A DNA stretch of 64,000 nucleotides from RGIG3009 sp964433065. Lineage in GTDB: Bacteria > Bacillota > Clostridia > Oscillospirales > Acutalibacteraceae. The stretch covers positions 1-64,000 of the forward strand of contig CAYSPZ010000003.1 of NCBI GenBank assembly GCA_964433065.1, read 5' to 3'. Within the stretch, counting starts at the first letter, position 1. Every line of letters starts with the position of its first letter. The notes beneath the pieces are model-generated. The model ran no database searches and was not told the origin of the DNA. It was given only the letters and a program-made list of their open reading frames with translations. The translations under genes and the position numbers were made by a program. Shown here piece by piece: positions 51,703 through 58,887 of this stretch.

Positions 51703-51746
51703 ATAGCAAATTTGCTATTGACATTTTGAAACTTGTCGGTTATACT
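51703..51746 (+). promoter_or_regulatory. Promoter and 16-bp palindrome of the DUF4160 operon
   Basis: Palindrome ATAGCAAATTTGCTAT (51703-51718) touches TTGACA (51718-51723); 17-bp spacer, TATACT (51741-51746). The palindrome is a likely operator for the XRE protein of the same operon. Confidence 0.82.
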
Positions 51747-51768
51747 ATGTGCAAAGGGAGCGATGAAT

Positions 51769-52035
51769 ATGCCTGAACTCAGTAGATTTTTTAATATCGT
51801 TATCAAGATGATATACAGTGATGACGGTCAACACAACAAACCGCACTTCCACGTCTATTACGCGGAATACGAAGCGTCTATCGGTATCGATGGCGAGTTG
51901 TTGGCAGGGAGTTTACCTGTAAAACAACTCAAACTCGTACAAGCGTGGGCTACCATTCACGAAGACGAACTGTATCAAGCGTGGAACAATGCAGTTCGAA
52001 ACATCCCGTTCAAAAAAATTGCGCCGTTGCAATAA
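51769..52035 (+). CDS. DUF4160 family protein
   Basis: 88 aa with the family hallmark DGQHNKPHFHVYYAEYEAS and the end QAWNNAVRNIPF. Usually encoded with DUF2442 in compact modules thought to be toxin-antitoxin-like. The start ATG 51769 is 8 bases from AAAGGGAG; an upstream ATG at 51763 is too close. Confidence 0.85.
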   Translation: MPELSRFFNIVIKMIYSDDGQHNKPHFHVYYAEYEASIGIDGELLAGSLPVKQLKLVQAWATIHEDELYQAWNNAVRNIPFKKIAPLQ

Positions 52036-52048
52036 GGAGAGTGAGTGT

Positions 52049-52348
52049 ATGTATATAAAAGATGGCATCGCTTATGCTGGGACAACAAAACCGCCTATTA
52101 AAATCAGTGGCGTACGCCCTTTGCCCGAACACCTTTTATGGGTGCGTTTCAACAACGGAGAAACGGCAACATTTGATTTTAAGCCGCTTCTTTCCTCCCC
52201 TGCCTTTTCCCCGCTCGTAGACACAGAAGTTTTTAACTCTATATACATTGATTACGGTACGCCCGTGTGGAACGACGGCGAAATCGATATCTCGCCAGAA
52301 TACTTGTACGAACACGGTGTTTTGTCTGGAGGTGCTGTAAATGCCTGA
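52049..52348 (+). CDS. DUF2442 family protein
   Basis: 99 aa with VRPLPEHLLWVRFNNGETAT and the typical WNDGEIDISPEYLYEHG end of DUF2442 proteins. 13 bases after the DUF4160 gene, so co-transcribed; it overlaps the XRE gene by 8 bases. Confidence 0.85.
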   Translation: MYIKDGIAYAGTTKPPIKISGVRPLPEHLLWVRFNNGETATFDFKPLLSSPAFSPLVDTEVFNSIYIDYGTPVWNDGEIDISPEYLYEHGVLSGGAVNA

Positions 52349-52550
52349 ATTGTGCGCAGCACTTATTGATACTTTAATAGCGCAACGGCATAGTAAGGGA
52401 ATGACGCAAAAAGATCTTGCAAGAGCGGCGAACTTGACGCAATCGGTAATCGCCCGTTTAGAGAGTAAAAAAACAATTCCTCAACTGGACACACTAATAA
52501 AGGTTACAACCGCTCTGGGCTGTGATCTCGCCATTGTTTCAAAAGCTTAA
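52341..52550 (+). CDS. XRE-family helix-turn-helix protein
   Basis: 69 aa with MTQKDLARAANLTQSVIARL and TALGCDLAIV, a compact HTH like many antitoxins. GGAGG lies inside the DUF2442 end. Third gene of the operon; a likely autorepressor acting at 51703-51718. Confidence 0.85.
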   Translation: MPELCAALIDTLIAQRHSKGMTQKDLARAANLTQSVIARLESKKTIPQLDTLIKVTTALGCDLAIVSKA

Positions 52551-52560
52551 GCAAAGCAAA

Positions 52561-52593
52561 CCCGCTCGGATCACTCCGGGCGGGATCTTTTTT
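52561..52593 (+). terminator. Terminator of the DUF4160-DUF2442-XRE operon
   Basis: The 9-bp stem CCCGCTCGG/CCGGGCGGG (one G-T pair) is followed by ATCTTTTTTT. Confidence 0.9.
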
Positions 52594-52623
52594 TGCCGAT
52601 CGAAAAAATTTTTCAAAAAACTC

Positions 52624-52666
52624 TTGACAAGTAGTGCGCTACTGTGATAATGTTGTAGTGCGATAC
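52624..52666 (+). promoter_or_regulatory. Promoter and repeated operator of the second RHH gene
   Basis: TTGACA (52624-52629), 16-bp spacer, GATAAT. The unit GTAGTGCG(C/A)TAC occurs twice (near 52631 and 52655): the first is the inverted repeat AGTAG-N4-CTACT in the spacer, the second lies downstream of the -10. Confidence 0.78.
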
Positions 52667-52682
52667 AAAAGGAGGTGCTATT

Positions 52683-52856
52683 ATCGCAGACAAAAGCAGA
52701 GCCGATTACTTCAAGCAACGCAGAGAAAGCCGCAAGGGTTTTAGCGTACTTCTTTCAAAAGAAAAAGCAATCGCAATTGAAAAATGGCTACAAGAACACG
52801 GAAAAACCAAACGCGCGTGGCTCGAAGAAAAGATTGATGAAGAAATCGGTAAATAA
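52683..52856 (+). CDS. Ribbon-helix-helix-like protein without a canonical start codon
   Basis: Frame reads (ATC)-Ala-Asp-Lys-Ser then RADYFKQRRESRKGFSVLLS, ending WLEEKIDEEIGK: a typical phage RHH protein of about 57 aa. AGGAGG is 7 bases before ATC 52683 (4 before ATT 52680). The frame is closed by TAG at 52656 and contains no ATG, GTG or TTG between that stop and the conserved start, so initiation must use ATC or ATT. Confidence 0.72.
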   Translation: MADKSRADYFKQRRESRKGFSVLLSKEKAIAIEKWLQEHGKTKRAWLEEKIDEEIGK

Positions 52857-52860
52857 AAAA

Positions 52861-52904
52861 GGTAACCAGTCCTCTATCCGACCAAAGAGAAAGAACTGAT
52901 TACC
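52861..52904 (+). other. Hairpin after the second RHH gene
   Basis: GGTAACCAGT pairs with ACTGATTACC (one mismatch) right after the stop; a second small hairpin CCAAAAC/GTTTTGG follows. No strong T-run. The rest of 52905-53028 has only the truncated leader copy described next. Confidence 0.5.
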
Positions 52905-52974
52905 CGACCCCAAAACCGCGTGAGTTTTGGTAAATCTATTCTACCACAACTCCGTCGGTTTTGCAACTAAAATC

Positions 52975-53009
52975 GAAAAGGAGTTTTTATTATGAAAAAA
53001 ATTAGTTGA
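52975..53009 (+). repeat. Duplicated ribosome-site segment with a five-codon mini-ORF
   Basis: The 20 bases at 52975-52994 (GAAAAGGAG plus spacer and ATG) are identical to 53382-53401, the start of the 80-aa gene. Here the frame stops after MKKIS. Either a truncated gene copy or a leader peptide. Confidence 0.55.
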
Positions 53010-53028
53010 AGAAAGTTTGAAAAAAGCC

Positions 53029-53073
53029 TTGACTTTTCGGAACTCATAAATTATACTGGCTTTGTGGAACTCA
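53029..53073 (+). promoter_or_regulatory. Promoter and direct-repeat operator of the third RHH gene
   Basis: TTGACT (53029-53034), 17-bp spacer, TATACT (53052-53057). GGAACTCA occurs at 53039-53046 and 53066-53073, flanking the -10 box. Confidence 0.75.
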
Positions 53074-53090
53074 AAAAGTGAGGTGATAAC

Positions 53091-53264
53091 GTGAGCCCAC
53101 GCACCGGCAGACCAAAAAGCGACAACCCGAAAAGTGTTGACATCAAAGTGAGAGTTGATGAAACAACAAATAAAGCGTTAACTGCCTTTTGCGACCGTAC
53201 AGGCGAAAAAAAAGCGACGGTAATACGCCAAGCGATTGTTGAATTTTTGGAAAGTCACAAATAA
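53091..53264 (+). CDS. Ribbon-helix-helix protein (57 aa)
   Basis: GTG start with GAGGTG five bases upstream. Begins MSPRTGRPKSDNPKSVDIKV, then VRVDETTNKALTAFCDRTGE, an RHH fold related to the 28979-29152 protein (shared GRP-x5-K start, same length). Likely autorepressor of its own promoter. An imperfect hairpin (ACGG/CCGT with CCGCTT/AAGCGG) follows. Confidence 0.82.
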   Translation: MSPRTGRPKSDNPKSVDIKVRVDETTNKALTAFCDRTGEKKATVIRQAIVEFLESHK

Positions 53265-53398
53265 GGCAAGACGGCACCGCTTTCCCCTGAGAAAGTTAAG
53301 CGGCACCGTCCCCAACACCGACTGAAACAGTCAGCGCAAATATTATACACTGTGCTCCTGTTTTAGTCAAGATTAAAGACTGAAAAGGAGTTTTTATT

Positions 53399-53641
53399 AT
53401 GGAAAAATGGTTAGACGAATTGGAACAAGTGGATTGTGAGTTGCTGGCTGTCGCCGACGCTTTTGCGGCTATCGACGATGCCCATCGTGAAAGCGGTATG
53501 CTCCTGCGCAGAAACGCACTGGTATCCACTTCTTCTGCCCTGCTCGATCTAAGCCAAAAGGTTCATCAGATTGTTACTGATGTTTGGGCGGAGAAGAAAG
53601 CGAACAAAGTAGTCAAGTTGGACGGCGGTGATGCGGCGTGA
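53399..53641 (+). CDS. Hypothetical helical protein (80 aa)
   Basis: Starts MEKWLDELEQVDCELLAVAD; predicted helical and acidic. AAGGAG lies upstream. It overlaps the antirepressor start (GTGA), so the two form an operon. No family recognised. Confidence 0.65.
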   Translation: MEKWLDELEQVDCELLAVADAFAAIDDAHRESGMLLRRNALVSTSSALLDLSQKVHQIVTDVWAEKKANKVVKLDGGDAA

Positions 53642-54393
53642 ACGAGCTTCAAATTTTCCACTATCGCAACAACGCGATCCGCACCGTCGAACAGAACGGT
53701 GTCGTGTGGTGGGTGCTCAAAGACGTGTGTGACGTTCTTGATCTTACCACTCCGGCACGAGTGGCAGAGCGTTTGTGTGAGGATGAGGTGAGTCAGACTC
53801 ATATCATCGACGCGCTCGGTAGAAACCAACCCACAACCATTGTATCCGAAAGCGGTCTGTACAACGTGATCCTGCGCTCGGACAAACCCGAAGCGATACC
53901 GTTCCGCCGATGGGTCACGCACGAAGTCTTACCGAGCATCCGAAAGTACGGTGCCTACGCGACAACGCCCACCATCGAGCGAATGATCGCCGACCCCGAC
54001 TTTGCAATCCGCCTGCTCGGTGAACTCAAAGAGGAGCAGACCAAACGCCAAGCGTTGGAAGAGCAGATCAAAGAGGAAGAGCCGTTAAAGGTGTTCGCCC
54101 ATTCGGTTCAAGCGTCGCAGGACGCGATCCTGATCGGCGACCTCGCGAAGTTGCTACGGCAAAACGGCGTACAGATCGGGCAAAAGCGATTATTTGAGTG
54201 GTTGCGGCAGAACGACTATCTGATCAAGTACGGTGCCAGTCGCAATAGTCCCACACAAAGATCGATGGAAATGGGCCTATTCAAGATCAAAGAAACAACC
54301 GTTAATCTGCCGGATGGCTCCATAAGGATAAGCCGAACCACAAAGGTAACCGGCAAAGGGCAGATCTATTTCGTCAACAAATTGATCGCCTAA
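53638..54393 (+). CDS. Phage antirepressor (BRO-N plus KilA-C type)
   Basis: 251 aa from GTG 53638. The BRO-N domain is seen as VWWVLKDVCDVLDLTTPARV and FRRWVTHEVLPSIRKYG. The C-terminal DNA-binding half has GQKRLFEWLRQNDYLIKYG and the end KGQIYFVNKLI. Such proteins inactivate the prophage repressor. Confidence 0.92.
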   Translation: MNELQIFHYRNNAIRTVEQNGVVWWVLKDVCDVLDLTTPARVAERLCEDEVSQTHIIDALGRNQPTTIVSESGLYNVILRSDKPEAIPFRRWVTHEVLPSIRKYGAYATTPTIERMIADPDFAIRLLGELKEEQTKRQALEEQIKEEEPLKVFAHSVQASQDAILIGDLAKLLRQNGVQIGQKRLFEWLRQNDYLIKYGASRNSPTQRSMEMGLFKIKETTVNLPDGSIRISRTTKVTGKGQIYFVNKLIA

Positions 54394-54398
54394 CCTTC

Positions 54399-54435
54399 GG
54401 GGGTGCAGTGTAAAAACTGCACCCCTTCTTTTTTT
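54399..54435 (+). terminator. Terminator after the antirepressor
   Basis: Perfect 10-bp stem GGGGTGCAGT/ACTGCACCCC followed by TTCTTTTTTT, six bases after the stop. Confidence 0.95.
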
Positions 54436-54883
54436 ACATTGTTTCCCCTACCTGCGCCAACAACTCGTCCAGGCGTCGACGCTCGGTTTCATACAACGTC
54501 TTGAAATCCACGTCGGGGTTTTGTCGCGCCACTTTGGTGATCGCGTCGCGGTGGATCCGCTTGCAGTGACTTTCCGTGTACCCCATCGTCCTGAACAAAT
54601 TTTGCCACGGCATCGATCGGACGTATCGCAACCGCAGAAGGCGACGTTCTTTCGCTTTCAACGTGGTACCCTCGATCAATTCGCCGTTTCGGACCCGACA
54701 ATCGCCAACAAACTCGTACAACTGGATTTTAGCACAGCGGAACCGCTTCGCTTTTTCTTCTTGCCAGTTCTCGAACAGATCTGTCGTCGTGTCAAACAGT
54801 TCCCGTGACTTCTTGTGCGCCGTCGGTTGAAGGCGCATCAGTTCCCTCAGATAATATACCCGCTCGTCTTTGTTCTTTATCAC
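54434..54883 (-). CDS. Sigma-like/ArpU-type phage late regulator
   Basis: 149 aa. The central part LKAKERRLLRLRYVRSMPWQ followed by TMGYTESHCKRIHRDAITKV is a sigma-70 region 4-like helix-turn-helix, as in phage proteins that turn on packaging and lysis genes. GTG start; 92-base overlap with the upstream gene is large and the true start could be later. Confidence 0.72.
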   Translation of the reverse strand: MIKNKDERVYYLRELMRLQPTAHKKSRELFDTTTDLFENWQEEKAKRFRCAKIQLYEFVGDCRVRNGELIEGTTLKAKERRLLRLRYVRSMPWQNLFRTMGYTESHCKRIHRDAITKVARQNPDVDFKTLYETERRRLDELLAQVGETM

Positions 54884-55295
54884 CGCCGACCGCCGCCCCT
54901 TTCTTTTGCGTTCTTTGCGCCTTTTTAGCGGCTTTTCTTTCCGCCTTTAAATTCTTCAACCACAAATCAAAAACGCCGTTTTCCTTTGCTTCCATTGCAT
55001 CCGCGCGTATTTCCGCCGCCTCTTCGGGCGTATCTCGAACGCAAATCCTTTTGTTTAAGCCTTTATACGTTATGTTCGCCGAATACCGCTTACCCTCACG
55101 CACCACGCCGCGCGGTAATCCGTTCGCTTTATCGGGCGGTAACCTACGTTGAACGCGGCGAAGCATCTTGATGCACCGCTCGATCCGCTCCTGCGCTTCC
55201 TTGCGGGGGTTTGGTCTGTAAAATCCTTTCGGGCAGACCAGGCAACACTGACCGCCTTGTTGGAACTCACAATGCTCAAGTACGCACTTTTCCAT
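54792..55295 (-). CDS. Phage protein with cysteine-rich N-terminus and AP2-like region
   Basis: 167 aa. N-terminal CVLEHCEFQQGGQCCLVC cluster probably binds zinc. The middle segment GVVREGKRYSANITYKGLNK resembles the AP2/integrase-type DNA-binding strand set. The basic C-terminus overlaps the next gene. Function not known. Confidence 0.6.
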   Translation of the reverse strand: MEKCVLEHCEFQQGGQCCLVCPKGFYRPNPRKEAQERIERCIKMLRRVQRRLPPDKANGLPRGVVREGKRYSANITYKGLNKRICVRDTPEEAAEIRADAMEAKENGVFDLWLKNLKAERKAAKKAQRTQKKGAAVGGDKEQRRAGILSEGTDAPSTDGAQEVTGTV

Positions 55296-55297
55296 TT

Positions 55298-55576
55298 TTA
55301 CTCAACCCCTAACTTACCTCGCCACACAAACATACTGCTTTTTTCGCACCGATCCATATCGTCTTTGTTACACCTGTATAACATTGCGCAGACGTCACAT
55401 GGCTGTGATGTCGCCGCCAACGACCCGAGATCTGCAACCGCCGCGTCACGTTCCTGTTTCACCGCTCGCAATTCGCGTTCCAACTCGAGGATCCGCTTCT
55501 GATCCGACGTGAATTCGCCGATCAACTTGAAATTGTCCCCGTTTTTCATCTTCCACCGTTCCTTCTTCATCGTCAT
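55298..55576 (-). CDS. Small phage protein with coiled coil and cysteines
   Basis: 92 aa. Contains RILELERELRAVKQERDAAV (coiled coil) and CDVCAMLYRC. Several in-frame ATGs at the start (55576, 55570, 55549). No family recognised. It overlaps the zinc-ribbon frame on the same strand. Confidence 0.55.
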   Translation of the reverse strand: MTMKKERWKMKNGDNFKLIGEFTSDQKRILELERELRAVKQERDAAVADLGSLAATSQPCDVCAMLYRCNKDDMDRCEKSSMFVWRGKLGVE

Positions 55577-55694
55577 CTATGTTCACCTTCACGATCCGAT
55601 AACCGTGCACAGCGTGTCCTCTCGATCGACCGCATTTCAAGCAAGAATACGGGACACCCATTGTTTCCGAAAGTGCCTTCAGCGTGTTTTCCAT
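55446..55694 (-). CDS. Small zinc-ribbon-type protein
   Basis: About 82 aa from ATG 55694: MENTLKALSETMGVPYSCLK then CGRSRGHAVHGYRIVKV. The N-terminal half looks genuine; the second half overlaps the 55298-55576 gene by about 100 bases in another frame, so one of the two ends may be misread. Confidence 0.45.
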   Translation of the reverse strand: MENTLKALSETMGVPYSCLKCGRSRGHAVHGYRIVKVNIDDDEEGTVEDEKRGQFQVDRRIHVGSEADPRVGTRIASGETGT

Positions 55695-56131
55695 AAATTT
55701 GCACCGTTCCAATCTAACGCTTGTCCGCATTTGCAATGGTGATCGTTTGGAAACAAACTTCTGTGGCAAGTCGGGCAATGTTCTTTTTCATATATCCCGT
55801 TTTCGTTGTCTGTGTAAGGCTTTTTTTGCATCTGCTTTTCAACCGCCTTAATCGCCACTTCCAACGCTTCGGCATTTTTCAACCTCTCCGCAAACTCTTT
55901 GATTGCTTCGTCTCTGATGTTTTTATATCCCGTCACATAACATCCCTGTTCAAGTTCCGTCAGCCTCTCAATCTCTGCCTTTTGGCGGTTGATTAGGTCG
56001 ACCGCTTCGCGCTTCAACGTTCTTGAGCACTCGCAATCTTCGTCGTTGACGTCGTACAGAGCACAACTTTTACACGAGTTATTGTCGCCGGCGCAATGTA
56101 ACAACGCTTCAACTATCTCTTTTTCCGTCAT
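55679..56131 (-). CDS. Phage protein with cysteine clusters
   Basis: 150 aa from ATG 56131. N-terminal TEKEIVEALLHCAGDN, LINRQKAEIERLTELE, and a C-terminal zinc ribbon CPTCHRSLFPNDHHCKCGQ. Common in early regions of Clostridia phages; function unknown. Confidence 0.65.
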   Translation of the reverse strand: MTEKEIVEALLHCAGDNNSCKSCALYDVNDEDCECSRTLKREAVDLINRQKAEIERLTELEQGCYVTGYKNIRDEAIKEFAERLKNAEALEVAIKAVEKQMQKKPYTDNENGIYEKEHCPTCHRSLFPNDHHCKCGQALDWNGANLWKTR

Positions 56132-56409
56132 TTCTTCCACTCCTCCAAATCCACATCCTTAAACCGCTTGTTCAACCGCTTCGCCCATTCGTTTTTGCAA
56201 AACGGCTTCGTGAGATAGTAACCGATGTTATGTAGCCACCATTCGATATAAAGTGACCGCAGAGAACGATTGAGCAGTTTCGCAACACCATCCGCACAGT
56301 GTGACGGATATTTCTTCCACATCGCAAACACGATTTTCATTCGCATATTTCTCGGCAACCACACATTGTAACTGTTTTCGATATGTAGGTATTTGAAATC
56401 GTTAGGCAT
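56128..56409 (-). CDS. Hypothetical phage protein (93 aa)
   Basis: ATG 56409 has AGGAGG nine bases upstream; starts MPNDFKYLHIENSYNVWLPR. Basic and aromatic-rich. The end overlaps the next gene by four bases. Not recognised. Confidence 0.6.
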   Translation of the reverse strand: MPNDFKYLHIENSYNVWLPRNMRMKIVFAMWKKYPSHCADGVAKLLNRSLRSLYIEWWLHNIGYYLTKPFCKNEWAKRLNKRFKDVDLEEWKK

Positions 56410-56728
56410 TGTCCGTCGCCTCCTCTTTGCTCTGATCAGGGAACATCGTTTCGTAATCACAGATGAGCTTGTCCAATCCCATCGCGTATCCCCACTCACG
56501 ACACGCACCAAAACTCTTTTTCCAACCTGGCAACATCACAACCGCGTCGCACACGTCGATCATCGAGAAACAGATGCCCATATACGTATCGCAGTCGCCG
56601 AGACCTTCGGGCAATAACGCGGGGTTAACAACGATGTGACCTTCGTCGGTAAGCGCCCTTTCCGCAACATTAAAAATCAATTCGTAATTCTCAACACCGG
56701 TAATCGGACCGGCAAGATAGATCTTCAT
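56402..56728 (-). CDS. DUF4406 protein (nucleoside deoxyribosyltransferase-like)
   Basis: 108 aa beginning MKIYLAGPITGVENYEL, with GICFSMIDVCDAVVMLPGW and SFGACREWGYAM. The fold is that of nucleoside 2-deoxyribosyltransferases; the phage role is unknown. Confidence 0.85.
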   Translation of the reverse strand: MKIYLAGPITGVENYELIFNVAERALTDEGHIVVNPALLPEGLGDCDTYMGICFSMIDVCDAVVMLPGWKKSFGACREWGYAMGLDKLICDYETMFPDQSKEEATDNA

Positions 56729-56877
56729 TCTTCACCCCTCCAAAACTCTACAACCATTTTTGTTCGTTTGCCGTCTTTTTCCTTCCCAAGCCGCACCGTA
56801 TACCCATTCTTAAACAAAATCGCCGCGACCGCTTCCCGATCGGCGGGACTGCTCACGTAGATCTTCTGAACGTCCAT
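56725..56877 (-). CDS. Small phage protein (50 aa)
   Basis: Starts MDVQKIYVSSPADREAVAAI. Start overlaps the ERCC4 gene stop (TGATG) and its stop overlaps the DUF4406 start (ATGA), strong signs of a real co-translated gene. Function unknown. Confidence 0.7.
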   Translation of the reverse strand: MDVQKIYVSSPADREAVAAILFKNGYTVRLGKEKDGKRTKMVVEFWRGEE

Positions 56878-57398
56878 CACTGATCGCCCTCCAAAAACTT
56901 CAAAATAAAGGCGCCGGTATGTTCCTTATCGCAAAAACACCACTCGACACCGTACCGCTCCGCAACCGTTCGCATCGCTTTTTCCAAAACCTCACTACTC
57001 GCCGGCGGCTTCGGCGAGATCTTACGATTGAGCGCGTGACCGTTCTTATGCAACGCATATAACTGAAACCACCGCGCACGCCGCGGGTTTTTCCACTCGC
57101 GGACGTCATCCAACGTTTGGATCCCTTTTTCCTCAACCAAAACGATCAGTCGGATCCCGCTTTCCTGCGCACGAACGCACTCATCCACAAACCGCCGATG
57201 TTGTTTGCCAATCAGATTACCGTAGACCTCTTGTAAGCCGAGCGTTTTGGTATCAATGCACACGTCCTGCTTATCCAGCCGTGTCCAATCCCCGCAATAC
57301 AGTTTCGACCGCACGACCTTGATCCCCCGCTTCTCGAAAAAGCGCAAGATATGTTCCTTCTTCCCCGCTTGTTCCCGCGTATCCTGAACAATGACCAT
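56877..57398 (-). CDS. ERCC4-domain nuclease
   Basis: 173 aa. MVIVQDTREQAGKKEHILRF at the start, then DWTRLDKQDVCIDTKTLGLQ and the acidic/Lys residues of the ERCC4 (XPF-type) nuclease fold. Probably acts in phage recombination or replication. Confidence 0.85.
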   Translation of the reverse strand: MVIVQDTREQAGKKEHILRFFEKRGIKVVRSKLYCGDWTRLDKQDVCIDTKTLGLQEVYGNLIGKQHRRFVDECVRAQESGIRLIVLVEEKGIQTLDDVREWKNPRRARWFQLYALHKNGHALNRKISPKPPASSEVLEKAMRTVAERYGVEWCFCDKEHTGAFILKFLEGDQ

Positions 57399-57400
57399 TC

Positions 57401-58276
57401 TTATGACCCCTTCTTTCGATATGTCGGCACGTATGCCTCAACCATTTTTTCGTATTCGCTCTTGTTGACTTCTTCCGTCCCCTTGTTGTCGTACTGCCCT
57501 TCGCAGATCTTCAAAACGTTTCCCGCTTTCAAGCACCAATCGAAACCGCAATTTTTCCACACCTTATTACGGCCAGTAAGGAAATCCGACGCTTCAATAC
57601 GTTTGAAAAACGCTTCAAACTTATCCGCGCCGCCGAGTCTGCCTTCGGCCTTCCGAATAGCCGTTCGCCGTGTATCCGTCAACGCGATCACCTTCGGCAG
57701 CGACGGACAAAGGCGATTAAAAAGGTCAATCACTTCTTTTGGCGAGATTTCCCCCGACGCGTCCGCGGAGGTATATATATCATTACTTTTCTTTCCTTTA
57801 CTTTCCTTTACTTTACTTTGTTTGGAAATGTCGTCATTTTTGGAAGAAATGTTTACATTTTCGCTCAAAATGTGTACATTCTTGAAATTTTGAGTATTGC
57901 AAAGCAAGAGGTATTCACTTTTGATAGTGACTTCTTTACGACGGGCGCACGCCTCCAAGTACCTCTTTTGGATACCGGCGCTTGTCAGTATCCTGTACTT
58001 TTCATAAAGCCCTTTGTCAAAAATACCTCTCTTGATAGCGGCTCTCACTATTTCGGATACCGCGTTCTCACTCTTCTCGGAACCGTAAGCACAACTCCGA
58101 GCGAACAAGAGCGAAATCTCTTCTGTCCATTCACAGTAATAACCTCGTTGCCCGTAAATCTTTTGGAGCAACTTAACGATTACCGCAAACCCTTTTAGGC
58201 CAAACTCAGCCTCTATCAACTCAAATTTTTCATCAAGGTGTACGTCGAGCGAAAAGTAGTCTAAACCACTTTTCAC
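57401..58276 (-). CDS. Phage replisome organiser-like protein (DUF4373)
   Basis: 291 aa. N-terminal DUF4373-type winged helix (GLDYFSLDVHLDEKFELIEA, KGFAVIVKLLQKIYGQRGYY), a Lys/Ser-rich linker and a C-terminal DnaD-like helical part (FLTGRNKVWKNCGFDWCLKA). Such proteins recruit the helicase to the phage origin. Confidence 0.82.
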   Translation of the reverse strand: MKSGLDYFSLDVHLDEKFELIEAEFGLKGFAVIVKLLQKIYGQRGYYCEWTEEISLLFARSCAYGSEKSENAVSEIVRAAIKRGIFDKGLYEKYRILTSAGIQKRYLEACARRKEVTIKSEYLLLCNTQNFKNVHILSENVNISSKNDDISKQSKVKESKGKKSNDIYTSADASGEISPKEVIDLFNRLCPSLPKVIALTDTRRTAIRKAEGRLGGADKFEAFFKRIEASDFLTGRNKVWKNCGFDWCLKAGNVLKICEGQYDNKGTEEVNKSEYEKMVEAYVPTYRKKGS

Positions 58277-58277
58277 A

Positions 58278-58481
58278 TTAACTCTGCCTTTCCTTGATTT
58301 TTTGCTCCCTCGTCTTATATCCGCACCAGTCGACCGAGCACTCCGACCGATGATGGCGGCACTTTACGCAATGTGCCATATGTACCAGTTCTCGGTATGC
58401 GGGGCAGGTGACAAAATGGTTTCGCTCCACCTTCTCACCCGTCCGCATACAAATGGGGCAGTTAGAATGGAAGGTCGTCAT
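58278..58481 (-). CDS. Cysteine-rich small phage protein
   Basis: 67 aa from ATG 58481 (GGAGG upstream). CPICMRTGEKVERNHFVTC and CVKCRHHRSEC are two zinc-finger-like clusters. Overlaps ssb by 20 bases. Function unknown. Confidence 0.65.
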   Translation of the reverse strand: MTTFHSNCPICMRTGEKVERNHFVTCPAYRELVHMAHCVKCRHHRSECSVDWCGYKTREQKIKERQS

Positions 58482-58887
58482 CGGTGATCTCCTCCAAATC
58501 GTCAAGCGCGATTGGCTTGTCCTTCGGTTCGATCACCGTTGGAATAAACTCGGGCACCGCGCTCGGCGGTTGCATGATCGATACAAACTCACAAACCAAC
58601 TCCACGACCGTGCGCGTATCACCGTCACGCGTATCGTACGTGCGCTCTTGCAACTCACCCGCGCAAAGAACCGAATCGCCTTTGGATATGTACTTGGCGA
58701 TCTCGCCAACACGTTGCCACGCAACACAATTGATCCATTGCGCCGTACGGGTACCATCTTCGTTCGCAATTTCCCCGCGCTTTACCGAGAAATTAACCAC
58801 AAGTTTTCCGCTCTGCGTTTGCCGTATCTCCGCATCCCTCGGCACAAACCCGCTTAAAACGGCAAATCTACCGCTTTTAATCAGCAT
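58462..58887 (-). CDS. ssb: Single-stranded DNA-binding protein
   Basis: 141 aa. OB-fold region with LSGFVPRDAEIRQTQSGKLV and WINCVAWQRVGEIAKYISKG, then the acidic tail ending DDDLPF that recruits partners. It overlaps the ERF gene by 11 bases. Confidence 0.95.
   Translation of the reverse strand: MLIKSGRFAVLSGFVPRDAEIRQTQSGKLVVNFSVKRGEIANEDGTRTAQWINCVAWQRVGEIAKYISKGDSVLCAGELQERTYDTRDGDTRTVVELVCEFVSIMQPPSAVPEFIPTVIEPKDKPIALDDLEEITDDDLPF

Noticed and set aside
52675..52899. 74-codon ATG-less frame over the second RHH gene
   Set aside because: Wrong frame: the RHH pattern and ribosome spacing are in the frame starting at 52683.
54792..54883. Frameshifted single gene across 54434-55295
   Set aside because: Each half has its own start signals and distinct domains; an overlap of 92 bases is large but both frames are coherent.
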